In this document: positions 40,162 to 48,580 of the stretch, piece after piece | How positions within the stretch are numbered: position 1 is the first letter of the stretch | Layout of the letters: each line of letters begins with the position of its first letter | Assembly (NCBI GenBank): GCA_016707705.1 | Contig: JADJHD010000051.1 | Span: 1 to 64,000 of the forward strand | Length of the DNA: 64,000 nucleotides | Reading direction: 5' to 3' | Source of the DNA: Bacteroidales bacterium | Lineage (GTDB): Bacteria; Bacteroidota; Bacteroidia; Bacteroidales; UBA4417 | Position numbers and translations under genes: made by a program | Notes under the pieces: model-generated | Database searches by the model: none | What the model was told of the DNA's origin: nothing | The model's input: the letters and a program-made list of their open reading frames with translations, nothing else

Positions 40162-40644
40162 TTATTTTCTGAGCGCTGCTTCCTTTGTCCAGTAAGCGGT
40201 TTTACCCAATCCCATCCAGGATGCTCCAATGTATCCCCTGATTTTCAACCTTGTTGCGGTTTCAAAATTCATGTAGCAACTATAGGTCTTGCCACTTGCG
40301 GGATTATAGATTGTTCCTTCGCTCCATTCATCATCGCCCTTGCTGTAGGTGAAATCCTTCAGGATCAGCAGTCCCATAACCGGGCGGGTTTGAAGCTTTA
40401 CTTCGGGATTTTTATCATCCACCTTGGGTTTGCCATTCTTGGTTGGCTCTTTCAGCCACACAATCTTTCCATAGTACTTACCATTGGTGGCTTTGTAGAT
40501 TTGCACCTGCGATTTTTCAGCTCCGGTTTCATCATCATAGGTAAGGAAATAACCTACAATGCGGTCAGCTTTAGCTTGGGCTTGTGACCTGGATGGCATC
40601 AGGAAGGATGCTGCGAACAGGCAAACGAACAATAAATATTTCAT
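40162..40644 (-). CDS. DUF2147 family secreted protein
   Basis: The product is 160 residues with a signal peptide (LLFVCLFAASFLMPSRSQAQ) and the conserved DUF2147 core: GYFLTYDDETGAEKSQVQIY, GKYYGKIVWLKEP, TRPVMGLLILKDFTYSKGDD, W(S)EGTIYNPASGKTYSCYMN and LKIRGYIGASWMGLGKTAYW with the closing W. The fold is an eight-stranded lipocalin-like barrel, and the function in the family is unknown. Here it lies inside the exporter cluster between the adaptor and ATPase 1, 120 bp and 132 bp from its neighbours, so it may be co-transcribed. Confidence 0.9.
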   Translation of the reverse strand: MKYLLFVCLFAASFLMPSRSQAQAKADRIVGYFLTYDDETGAEKSQVQIYKATNGKYYGKIVWLKEPTKNGKPKVDDKNPEVKLQTRPVMGLLILKDFTYSKGDDEWSEGTIYNPASGKTYSCYMNFETATRLKIRGYIGASWMGLGKTAYWTKEAALRK

Positions 40645-40776
40645 AGGCGTCTGATTTTAGTATTACAATCTTACAAAGAATTTTGCAGAAATCCCTCATT
40701 TTCATTTCAACCGGGATTCAAAAGTCCCCGCTTTCCACATTCTGTCAAAATATCCTTGCCTCTGTATTGGTCATGA

Positions 40777-41655
40777 TTACTTGAAATTTACTTCTCCCGG
40801 CATGGCTATCTTCAGACTGCCATCATTCTGCACCCTTACTTTTACCGCATATACCAGGTCAACCCTCTCCTCCTTTGTTTGAATAATCTTAGGGGTGAAT
40901 TCAGCCTTCTGTGATATCCAGCTGACCGTTCCCTCCATTTTCTTCATGGCATCCTTTCCCTCATCAATGAGAACCTCCACTTTTTGTCCGATTTTCACCT
41001 TCGACAACTGATCTCCTGAAACATATACCTTGAGATCCATCTGGCGGAGGTCGGCAATTTTGTAGAGAATTTTTGAGGGGGCCGTCAATTCACCGGATTC
41101 GGCATATTTTACTAGCACAGTTCCCTTAAGTGGATTACGAATCGAGCATTTCCTGATGGCTTCCTTAATCTGGTCAACCTGGCGGTCAATAACAACCTGC
41201 TCTTCAGCAATTCCCTGATTCTGGGTTTTGATGGAACTCATCTGTCTCTCAACCAGTTCTATTGCACCGTTAATATCATCCAGTTGCTTGGGTGTGGCGG
41301 CCTTATCGGCAAGCAGTCGGGTAAGTCGTTCCTTTTCCACCAATAGATTGGCTTTCTGCTGCTGCTGAACGTCAATTTGTCCCTGAACTCCTGAAAGGCG
41401 GGTTGCAACAGCCTTTTTCTGAGCCAACAACTGAAGCAGTTTCAGTTGCTGATCGGTTGAATCTACCATTCCGACAATCTGTCCTGCGTTGATTTCCTGT
41501 CCCTCCTCAATATTGAGATGTAACAACCTGCCGGAAGTTTCAGAAGAAACAGAAACTGTAACGGCTTCAAAATTTCCATATGCATCCGAAAGTCCGTTAT
41601 CGCGCTTACAGGAAACGATTGCAATCAGGGTGAGAAAAATAAAAAGTTTTTGCAT
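40777..41655 (-). CDS. HlyD-family periplasmic adaptor (YbhG-like)
   Basis: The product is 292 residues with a lipoprotein signal (LIAIVSCKRD). The lipoyl-like half GRLLHLNIEEGQEINAGQIV leads into a long coiled-coil hairpin (about 75-175, KLLQLLAQKKAVATRLSGVQ to IVDRQVDQIKEAI), the second lipoyl half NPLKGTVLVKYAESGELTAP and a beta-barrel domain (MDLKVYVSGDQLSKVKIGQK). It bridges the inner-membrane ABC permeases to the TolC-like channel. Its start lies 27 bp after the stop of the channel gene. Confidence 0.9.
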   Translation of the reverse strand: MQKLFIFLTLIAIVSCKRDNGLSDAYGNFEAVTVSVSSETSGRLLHLNIEEGQEINAGQIVGMVDSTDQQLKLLQLLAQKKAVATRLSGVQGQIDVQQQQKANLLVEKERLTRLLADKAATPKQLDDINGAIELVERQMSSIKTQNQGIAEEQVVIDRQVDQIKEAIRKCSIRNPLKGTVLVKYAESGELTAPSKILYKIADLRQMDLKVYVSGDQLSKVKIGQKVEVLIDEGKDAMKKMEGTVSWISQKAEFTPKIIQTKEERVDLVYAVKVRVQNDGSLKIAMPGEVNFK

Positions 41656-41682
41656 GGTCTGAGCTTTTGAATCGATTGTGAA

Positions 41683-42948
41683 TTACAGGTTTCCGGTGGT
41701 GGCAAGGTAAGCCGCGCGGGTCTGCAGCAGTTGAATGTGATGGAGGCTCTGCGAGAGCATTGCCTGGACTTCAGAATTATACTCGGTTAAGTATTCAGTT
41801 GCGGTGATAATGCCATTTTCGAGTTGGGATGCCGCGGCAGCAGATATCTCTTTTCTAAGAGTAATAAGGCTTTCGTCAGTTTTCAGCAGTTCTTCAAGTT
41901 TTGAAGCATCGGCAAGGTATTGCTGGATTGCTGTGCGGGTGCCGAAGTCGAAAGCCTTTTTCTGGTTGGTAATCAATTCATTATTGATGTCAAGAATTTG
42001 TCTTTCGCGCTGGGTTTGATTCCAGTTCCAGATGTTCCAGCTGACCTTGGCGCCAAAAATATAGTACAACTCAGCCTCTTCCTTGAACATATTCAGTCCG
42101 GGCCTGCCATAGCCAAGGTTAGTGAAGGCAAAGAGGCGAGGATTTCTTTTGGCAGAGGAGATGCTTTTCAGGGTTTCTCCCCTTTTCTGCTGCAGGTCGA
42201 AGAGCTTGAACTCGGGACGGTTGTTGGAATAGAGCCAGATATCCGTTGTAAATTGCGGTTCTTCAAACATGCTCGACTCGGGAATTTCGGTCCCTGTTAA
42301 TACTCCGAGCATGAGAATAAAGGCTTTCCTCTGAGAAGTCAACTCAATTCTTTTTTGCTCCACTTTCAGTATTTCAGCCTTGAGGATAGAGGCATTATAG
42401 GGAAGGATTACCCCATTCTTAACTCCCGATTCCAACTTTTTTAGTCTGGCTTCGAGTTCAACATTGTTCAGCTTCAGGATTTCCAGGGTATTGTCTGCCA
42501 GCAAAATTCCGAAGAACACCTGATTGATCTTCTCCTTGAGCTTGTATAATTCAGCTTCTGTGCCCTGCTTGTTTATTTCAAGGATATCCTTTTCAAGTTT
42601 CTTCTGAAGGTCGTTCAGACCTCCGCCATAAAGCACCTGATTCACATCCACCGAAACCTTGAACTGTTCCTGCTTGATCTCCGGTATTGTCATTCCGGGG
42701 ATTTTAATAGGCAATTCCGTGACCGAGCTCTGGTAGGTAGCCTGTCCATTCAGGTTCATTGCGGGCAGGTTGGTGATATTGTAGACCTCCTCCTGAATCT
42801 GGCTGGCTTTCTCATAAAGCGCATTTTGTCCGGAAAGCGGGTGATTTTTAAGTGCGAGCTGGTAACATTGCTGCAGGCTCAGGCTTTGCTGGCCATGAAC
42901 CAGCAGGGTGAGCATTAGCAACGAAACAACAGAAAAAAGTTTTCTCAT
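41683..42948 (-). CDS. TolC-like outer-membrane efflux channel
   Basis: The product is 421 residues with a signal peptide (LLMLTLLVHGQ). Two long helical repeats of the outer membrane efflux family are evident: SLSLQQCYQLALKNHPLSGQ at the start, then NQVLYGGGLNDLQKKLEKDI, and the second repeat with KVSWNIWNWNQTQRERQILD and a LENGIITATEYLTEYNSEVQ region near the C-terminus. It ends HIQLLQTRAAYLATTGNL. It overlaps the TetR gene stop by 4 bp (ATGA), so regulator and exporter are transcribed together. Confidence 0.92.
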   Translation of the reverse strand: MRKLFSVVSLLMLTLLVHGQQSLSLQQCYQLALKNHPLSGQNALYEKASQIQEEVYNITNLPAMNLNGQATYQSSVTELPIKIPGMTIPEIKQEQFKVSVDVNQVLYGGGLNDLQKKLEKDILEINKQGTEAELYKLKEKINQVFFGILLADNTLEILKLNNVELEARLKKLESGVKNGVILPYNASILKAEILKVEQKRIELTSQRKAFILMLGVLTGTEIPESSMFEEPQFTTDIWLYSNNRPEFKLFDLQQKRGETLKSISSAKRNPRLFAFTNLGYGRPGLNMFKEEAELYYIFGAKVSWNIWNWNQTQRERQILDINNELITNQKKAFDFGTRTAIQQYLADASKLEELLKTDESLITLRKEISAAAASQLENGIITATEYLTEYNSEVQAMLSQSLHHIQLLQTRAAYLATTGNL

Positions 42949-43553
42949 GATGCTTTTATTGATTGCATTACGAACTCTAAAATTTCGGATTTCCTTTGCT
43001 GAAGGAATAAAGTATATTCCTCATTACTCTTTTGAAGAATTCCCTGTGCTACAGGTCTGGCAACGAAGGGAAAAATACAAAGGCTCAACAGATTAATCAG
43101 GAAGTGTTCACCATTTATAGCTCTGATTTCACCAGCAGCAATGGCTTCATCTACCTGCCTTAGAATTATCCTTGGGTCAACGCCATGGCTTTTCAATTTT
43201 AATACCACCCTATTGGGGTCAGTATTCAATTCATGGATTACAAAGGCGGGAATATGCGGATTGGCAATCAGTACATCAACATAATTCTCAACAAACTTTG
43301 CAATCTTCTGGGTTAGTGGCATTTCTGCCTCAAGTGCAATTTTTATTGTGGGTAAAAAACTGATAAGGGCACGATTAAAGACAGCTTCAAACAACTGATC
43401 CTTGCTCCTGTAGTAATAATGCAACAATGCCTTATTGATACCGGCACTATCGGCAATTTCCTGCATCCTTGCTCCGGCAAAGCCCTTCTGGAAGAAGATA
43501 GTGCAGGCTGCCTCAAGGATGATCTCTTCTGTATTTCTGTCGGTAACTGTCAT
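42945..43553 (-). CDS. TetR-family repressor of the exporter (CecR/YbiH-like position)
   Basis: A winged HTH of TetR type occupies about residues 8-55 (EEIILEAACTIFFQKGFAGA, MQEIADSAGINKALLHYYYR). The ligand-binding part follows (NYVDVLIANPHIPAFVIHEL). I choose the start at 43553 (MTVTDRNTEE, 202 residues). Upstream alternatives at 43592 or 43568 would run through a 23-bp palindrome that is better read as the operator. It is the first gene of a minus-strand operon with tolC, hlyD and the ABC genes, as in the E. coli cecR-ybhGFSR locus. It is expected to repress its own operon. Confidence 0.9.
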   Translation of the reverse strand: MTVTDRNTEEIILEAACTIFFQKGFAGARMQEIADSAGINKALLHYYYRSKDQLFEAVFNRALISFLPTIKIALEAEMPLTQKIAKFVENYVDVLIANPHIPAFVIHELNTDPNRVVLKLKSHGVDPRIILRQVDEAIAAGEIRAINGEHFLINLLSLCIFPFVARPVAQGILQKSNEEYTLFLQQRKSEILEFVMQSIKAS

Positions 43554-43566
43554 TATTAGTTCACTA

Positions 43567-43589
43567 ACCATTTGGTTTAACCAGATGGT
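43567..43589. promoter_or_regulatory. Palindromic operator for the TetR repressor
   Basis: ACCATTTGGTTTAACCAGATGGT is an 11-bp inverted repeat around a central base with one mismatched pair in each arm. Such symmetric 20-odd-bp sites upstream of a TetR start are the standard autoregulation site. It lies 14 bp upstream of the chosen start and directly downstream of a -7 element. Confidence 0.75.
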
Positions 43590-43597
43590 CAAAAGTA
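43590..43597 (-). promoter_or_regulatory. Bacteroidota -7 promoter element
   Basis: On the minus strand TACTTTTG matches the TAnnTTTG consensus and abuts the operator. No good -33 TTTG was found, so the site is tentative. Confidence 0.4.
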
Positions 43598-43610
43598 CAA
43601 CAAAAATAAT

Positions 43611-43640
43611 CCGGTAAGCATTTTACCGGAAGATTTTTTT
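43611..43640 (-). terminator. Rho-independent terminator after the DUF4837 gene
   Basis: CCGGTAA and TTACCGG pair around a 5-base loop. On the minus strand it follows the stop of the DUF4837 gene and runs into ATTATTTTTGTT; on the plus strand a strong T run follows. It separates the DUF4837 gene from the TetR operon. Confidence 0.5.
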
Positions 43641-43648
43641 AATTTTTT

Positions 43649-44659
43649 TTATTTCTGAGGGACAACTGCTTGTTTACCAATAAATTCTGCTCCCCAAATA
43701 ATTGACTCCAATTGTCTGATGAAGTTCCTTTTCGACTTATTTGGGTAATAAACATAGCCATCAAACACCACAATTCTATTCTGTGAGGTATCCACAACGC
43801 TATAATTTATGAACGGACCGCCCATAAAATCGCCATGGGTTTGCCATAGTCCCCTGGTTTCAACGGCATATGAACCTTTAAACCGGATGCGGTCAGCAAC
43901 TGGTTTGATAACTTCATCAGCCACTTCCATATAGGATCCATCGGTAGGTCCTGGAATAAACTGCCGGGTAATTTCATTCCTTTTCAGCAGGATTGCAGAA
44001 TTTGAGAGCTGGTTGGTATCAGTATAGGGAAGAAAATATATCATTAAACCCAGGCTCATTTCGGTAGTTTCCTTACGCAGCCATAGAAAATTCGTAGTCT
44101 TTTTTGCCTGGTAAAAGTCGGAAGAGAGGATCATCCTGATTCCGAAATCCTTTTCCAGCATGCTTTCGACCTTCAGATTCCTGGATAGAGCATTTTGTCC
44201 GGCAAATCTTGCCCTCTCATTCTGAACGAAGAGATCTTTAATGGACTTTTTATATTTATTGAATACTGTTACGAAGCTTGAATCATCCTTTGCTATGATT
44301 TTGATTACGCGTTGCGGATGCGACCAGGTATTCTTCTGTGTTTCAATTCCGCTTTTGGGGTTTTCCTTTTTGATATCCAGAATCAGAACGTTTCGGTGAG
44401 TCTGCAGGAATTTGCTGAATTTGGCGTAGGGAACATTAATGAGAGTATATTCGGTTTCTGATTCCGGAAGTCCTTCCAGTTCCTGAGTAAGGGCATCTCT
44501 CACTGTCTTGCCGGCAAGGGCATCCCAGTCGGCTCTTTCACATACCACCAGGATTTCAGAGCCCTGTCCCGTGGAGTTAGGTTCAGAACTATTCTTTGTA
44601 TCACAAGAATAAAGGCAAAACAAGGTTAAGCCCAGCATCAGGAAAAAAGCCTTCAACAT
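43649..44659 (-). CDS. DUF4837 family lipoprotein
   Basis: The product is 336 residues with a lipoprotein signal (LGLTLFCLYSCDTK). The mature part has the family pattern: GSEILVVCERADWDALAGKT near the start, NVPYAKFSKFLQTHRNVLIL, RFAGQNALSRNLKVESMLEK, and GPTDGSYMEVADEVIKPV, ending with VETRGLWQTHGDFMGGPFIN and the FDGYVYYPNKSKRNFIRQLE C-terminal signature. Members are Bacteroidota-specific envelope proteins of unknown role. It stands 163 bp downstream of the LysM transglycosylase gene, on the same strand. Confidence 0.85.
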   Translation of the reverse strand: MLKAFFLMLGLTLFCLYSCDTKNSSEPNSTGQGSEILVVCERADWDALAGKTVRDALTQELEGLPESETEYTLINVPYAKFSKFLQTHRNVLILDIKKENPKSGIETQKNTWSHPQRVIKIIAKDDSSFVTVFNKYKKSIKDLFVQNERARFAGQNALSRNLKVESMLEKDFGIRMILSSDFYQAKKTTNFLWLRKETTEMSLGLMIYFLPYTDTNQLSNSAILLKRNEITRQFIPGPTDGSYMEVADEVIKPVADRIRFKGSYAVETRGLWQTHGDFMGGPFINYSVVDTSQNRIVVFDGYVYYPNKSKRNFIRQLESIIWGAEFIGKQAVVPQK

Positions 44660-44822
44660 TTCAAGACATATTAGAACGTGAACACCAGGAATTGCCTGGA
44701 AGCAGGAAAGTTACAATAAGAGATGTGCCGAAAGTTATTGGGAATGAACCTCCTTGTTCAAATCCACCAATGCAGACAAGCCATTTCAGTATAAATCAAA
44801 TTTCGGGGAGAACAGAGTTCTA

Positions 44823-46658
44823 TCAACCTCCGGCAAGGATAACCTTGATCTTTTGACCAACCTTCAGTTTCTCCTCAGCCTGCATATTATTCCATTCGCG
44901 GATCTGGTTGACTGTAATCCCCTCGTATTTTTCAGCTATGCTCCAGAGAGTATCTCCGGACTGAACCGTATAATAGACCAGTTTTTCCGCAGCTTTGGCG
45001 TCACCCTGAGTAACAGGAGCCTTAGCATTGGTATCAGCTTTTACAGCTACCTGATCCTGTGGATGGGGATTATTTACCCTGAGTTTCTGACCAACAATAA
45101 GTTTCTTGGTTTTCAACTTATTCCAGGCAGTAAGATCGGCAACGGTAATATTATACTTGGCGGCAATCTTCTGAAGGTAATCACCACTTTTCACCGTATG
45201 ATAACGGGGTTTCACAACAGCAGCCACGGGGGCTTTGGGTTCCTGAACCGGTTTACGCTTTATGCTGTCGTTGGAGGTGTTGGGGGTATTATTGGCGGCA
45301 ACATTCTCATCCTGAGTGGCGTTCTGTGGTTTCGGTTTGGCACCGGGAACCGGAACACGGCTCTGAACATAAATTGCCAGTCTTTGTCCGTTGTACACAC
45401 TGGCTTTCTTAAGCTTGTTCCATCTCTTGATTTCCTGTGTAGTACAGTCGTATTTCCGGGCAATGGAGGATATATTTTCCCCTTTTCTCACCTTATGGGT
45501 AATCTTCTTGGTCACATAGGTGTAAGAGGCATCAGCATTAGCCTGAGCAATGAACTGCACCGGATCGTAGCCTTTGAGCTGGAAGGCGGCATAAAGGGCC
45601 GGCTCATTGTTTATAAAGTCGGCAACGGTTTTCTTGGGTAACCGAATATAGAATGGATTGCTCTTCGTGGCTGGAATAAATCCCTTGCGGAAGGTAGGAT
45701 TCAGAAACTGCAAGTCCTCAAGGGGCAGTTTGAGCTTCTCGGATAAGATACCCAGGGTAAGCGGAGAGTTAACAGCGACAGTATCCGTTTCATGATACAC
45801 TATCCTCGGCATAATCGGGTAGAGGTTATGCTCGTTGGAGTAATTCATCACATAGTTAACTGCTATAAAGGCAGGAACATAATCCCTGGTTTCACGGGGC
45901 AGGAATTGCCTGATTTCCCAGAAATTCATCTTTCCGCCTGAGCGCCTGATAGCCTTGTTCACATTCCCCGGACCTGAATTATAGGCAGCCAGAACCAAAA
46001 GCCAGTCGTGGTACATATTGTACAAATCCTTGAAATGCTTGCAGGCAGCTTCTGTGGCCTGAACCGGATCATTACGGTCGTCCACGTATGAGGTAGCTTC
46101 CAATCCGTAAACCTTTCCTGTATAGTACATAAATTGCCAAAGTCCGGTAGCACCAACTCTTGAGCGGGCTTCAGGATTCAAAGCTGATTCAACGATAGCC
46201 AGGTACTTCAGTTCCAGTGGCAGATTGTACATGTCAAGCTGTTGTTCAATCAAGGGGAAGTAAATATGTGAAAGGCCCAGAACACGGGCAGTAGTACCTC
46301 TTTTCCGATTGGCATACAGATCAATAAATGCTTTTACATAAGCGTTGTAGCTCAGTTCAATCGGGGACTCGACATCAAGTCGCTGCATCCGGTAATAGTA
46401 AACTGAATCGGGATAGGTGGGTACAAAATTGGGCAGGAAGTTATACTTATTCCTGAACAACTGGTTCTTTGAACTCTCAACGCTTTCAAAATATTTCAGA
46501 TTGCTAAGGCTGTCGAGAGCTGCAACAATAAAATTATCATAAACAAACTCGCTTTCCATGGGTGCTGACGATGACTCTTGCTGATTTTGCACCTGTTGTG
46601 CAAACCCTATTGAGGAGGTGAGCAACAACACCGGAAGGATAAGTTTTAGTAATCTCAT
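44823..46658 (-). CDS. mltD: MltD-like lytic transglycosylase with three LysM domains
   Basis: The product is 611 residues with a signal peptide (LLLTSSIGFAQQ). Residues about 130-300 form an SLT domain: LPLELKYLAIVESALNPEA with the catalytic Glu at 157, SRVGATGLWQFMYYTGKVYG, LVLAAYNSGPGNVNKAI and FLPRETRDYVPAFIAVNYVM. After a linker there are three LysM repeats: HKVRKGENISSIARKYDCTT at about 395, YHTVKSGDYLQKIAAKYNIT at about 485 and YYTVQSGDTLWSIAEKYEGI at about 565. It cleaves peptidoglycan glycan strands, anchored by LysM. It heads a cell-wall gene block that includes EnvC. A long antisense frame (44754-45641) is a shadow. Confidence 0.92.
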   Translation of the reverse strand: MRLLKLILPVLLLTSSIGFAQQVQNQQESSSAPMESEFVYDNFIVAALDSLSNLKYFESVESSKNQLFRNKYNFLPNFVPTYPDSVYYYRMQRLDVESPIELSYNAYVKAFIDLYANRKRGTTARVLGLSHIYFPLIEQQLDMYNLPLELKYLAIVESALNPEARSRVGATGLWQFMYYTGKVYGLEATSYVDDRNDPVQATEAACKHFKDLYNMYHDWLLVLAAYNSGPGNVNKAIRRSGGKMNFWEIRQFLPRETRDYVPAFIAVNYVMNYSNEHNLYPIMPRIVYHETDTVAVNSPLTLGILSEKLKLPLEDLQFLNPTFRKGFIPATKSNPFYIRLPKKTVADFINNEPALYAAFQLKGYDPVQFIAQANADASYTYVTKKITHKVRKGENISSIARKYDCTTQEIKRWNKLKKASVYNGQRLAIYVQSRVPVPGAKPKPQNATQDENVAANNTPNTSNDSIKRKPVQEPKAPVAAVVKPRYHTVKSGDYLQKIAAKYNITVADLTAWNKLKTKKLIVGQKLRVNNPHPQDQVAVKADTNAKAPVTQGDAKAAEKLVYYTVQSGDTLWSIAEKYEGITVNQIREWNNMQAEEKLKVGQKIKVILAGG

Positions 46659-46967
46659 GCCTATATACTTTGTTGAGTGATTGATAATTCTTGTAATCTG
46701 AAGGATTTAAGCCGCTGGACGAATGTAAAAAAATCGCCCTTTTATGGTCACACTTCTATAATCCCCTTGGGGATGGGGTAAAAATATAAAAAACCTGAGG
46801 CTGATTCCGGGCTTTTTATATTAAAAATTCACAATTACCTGTTGATAGGTAGAACGGAGACTATAATCAATTTAGTATCCGGATTGAACAGAAAGCAAGT
46901 TTACTGAACAGTAAGCACCGCCAAACGGACTATTAATCCTGTCGGAGTTTGCCTTCTTCTGGCAGCA

Positions 46968-47141
46968 TTAGTTGGCGCTGTTGCCTTGTTTGGGATCTTC
47001 TTCCTCGCCTTTCATTCCATCTTTAAAGCTTTTAACACCTTTCCCCATGCCGCGCATGAGTTCGGGAATTTTCTTGCCGCCAAAAAGCAGTAACACAATA
47101 GCGAGAATAAGTATGATTTCGGTTGGACCTAATTTTCCCAT
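46968..47141 (-). CDS. tatA: Sec-independent translocase subunit TatA
   Basis: The 57-residue product reads MGKLGPTEIILILAIVLLLF, then GGKKIPELMRGMGKGVKSFK, then DGMKGEEEDPKQGNSAN. It has one N-terminal membrane helix, the FGxKKIPEL hinge and an amphipathic helix, all TatA/E signatures, and is slightly shorter than average. It was found on the strand opposite to a longer spurious frame. It lies between mltD and the EnvC-like gene; tatC is not in the window. It forms the pore for folded proteins with twin-arginine signals. Confidence 0.92.
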   Translation of the reverse strand: MGKLGPTEIILILAIVLLLFGGKKIPELMRGMGKGVKSFKDGMKGEEEDPKQGNSAN

Positions 47142-47230
47142 GACTTTTGATTATTAATCAGCTGATTATTATGTTCGTTGCAAAGATAATGTAAATCGAT
47201 AAGCTGTTACCCTTTTTTTGCAGGATTTGG

Positions 47231-48580
47231 CTATTTGCCTATCCAGCCTGCAGGATTCTGTAAGACTGTGCCTTGCCAAATCTCAAAATGCAGCAGAGTC
47301 TTTCCAAGCTCCGGATCGGTGAATACCAGCCCGATATTCTGACGGGTTTTAACCTTATCGCCTTTTTTAACGCTTACCGACTGAAGGTTTGAGTAAACCG
47401 AGAGGTAATCGCCATGCCTGACAATCACTACGTAATGCAGATTTGCAATTGACATCACGCTGGAAACTACTCCATCAAAAACTGAACGTGCTGAAGATCC
47501 GGGGGCTACAGAAATATCAATACCATTGTTTTTGACCTTGATATTTTTGAATTCCTGATGCGGATGTTCTCCAAAGGTGCCTACAATTGTTCCTTGCTGC
47601 ACAGGCCAGGGTAAACGGCCTTTGTTGCCGGCAAAACTGTTTGATAGTGCAACCTCCTCAGCATTTGCTGACATGCTGGTTCCTGCCGGTGCCGGCTTCA
47701 CAGCTGCTGGTTTTGCTCCTTCCGGCTTTGCAGCATTGCCCTTTGAAGCATTCTCTGCCTTTTTCTCCTTTGCAGCCAATTCTGCCGCCTTTTTAGCCTT
47801 TTCTTCGTTGGCTTTCCTTATTTCCTCAGCAATCAACGACTCAATTGCACGCTGAAGTTTACTTAAAGCAGCTTCTTTTTCCTTAAGCTTTTTGAGGAGG
47901 TTCTTTTCCTGTTTCGAGAGCTTTTTAATCGTGGCATCCTTATCCTGTTTCTCAAGGGCCAGTGAATTCTTCTCTATTTCCTGGCGTTGCTTGAGTGTAA
48001 GCTTTGAGGACTTCTGCCTTTCCAGCTCAAGTTTCTTGTTACCTAGCAGCGACTGTGTTCTGATAATGGCATCAGCCTGAGCCTTCCTGTATTCAGAATA
48101 TTGCTGCAGATATTTCAAACGCTTATATGCCTGGGTAAAATTCCTGGAAGCAAAGATGAACATCAGCCTGCTATAGGCATTGCGGTTCCTGTAGGTTGAG
48201 TAAATCAGACTTGCATATTCGTCCTTCAGATTCTTCAAACTTGAAGAAAGCCTGTAGATAGTATCTCCCAAAACCCCAATCTGTGAATCCAGTCCGTTAA
48301 CCTCATCTCCAATTGCCTGAATCAGGTCTTCGCGGTGGTTAATCTTCTTATTGATCAGATACAGCTGGTTCAGATTATCAGCTTTATTCTTCTGGGTTTG
48401 ATTCAGTAACTTATTGGTGTTGTTGATTTCCTGCTCAATCCTGGCTTTTCGCTCCTGCAATTTCACCTTCTGGTTCTGTGCCGGCAAACGGAATAAGGCA
48501 AGTAACAGAATGATGAGAAACATCCATCCGGAATACCTGAAAAACGGGGCTGGTTTACTCATATTTCTGCTGTTGCTCAT
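47231..48580 (-). CDS. envC: EnvC-like murein hydrolase activator (degenerate M23 domain)
   Basis: The product is 449 residues: an N-terminal membrane signal (MFLIILLLALFRLPAQ), a long coiled coil of about 240 residues (KVKLQERKARIEQEINNTNK onwards), an alanine/lysine-rich linker, and a C-terminal LytM/M23 domain (LPWPVQQGTIVGTFGEHPHQ, VFDGVVSSVMSIANLHYVVI, VRHGDYLSVYSNL, KTRQNIGLVFTDPELGKTLL). Zinc ligands of active M23 enzymes are missing: the first is NNGID instead of HxGxD and the HxH is LLHFEIW. This is the hallmark of EnvC/NlpD-type amidase activators. Its start overlaps the DUF4292 gene by 4 bp. Confidence 0.9.
   Translation of the reverse strand: MSNSRNMSKPAPFFRYSGWMFLIILLLALFRLPAQNQKVKLQERKARIEQEINNTNKLLNQTQKNKADNLNQLYLINKKINHREDLIQAIGDEVNGLDSQIGVLGDTIYRLSSSLKNLKDEYASLIYSTYRNRNAYSRLMFIFASRNFTQAYKRLKYLQQYSEYRKAQADAIIRTQSLLGNKKLELERQKSSKLTLKQRQEIEKNSLALEKQDKDATIKKLSKQEKNLLKKLKEKEAALSKLQRAIESLIAEEIRKANEEKAKKAAELAAKEKKAENASKGNAAKPEGAKPAAVKPAPAGTSMSANAEEVALSNSFAGNKGRLPWPVQQGTIVGTFGEHPHQEFKNIKVKNNGIDISVAPGSSARSVFDGVVSSVMSIANLHYVVIVRHGDYLSVYSNLQSVSVKKGDKVKTRQNIGLVFTDPELGKTLLHFEIWQGTVLQNPAGWIGK

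Noticed and set aside
44754..45641. Open frame of 295 codons on the plus strand
   Set aside because: It is antisense to the LysM region of the MltD-like gene, whose protein is clearly homologous; composition is that of a shadow.
46972..47157. Plus-strand frame of 61 codons
   Set aside because: It is the shadow of tatA, which is clear on the minus strand.
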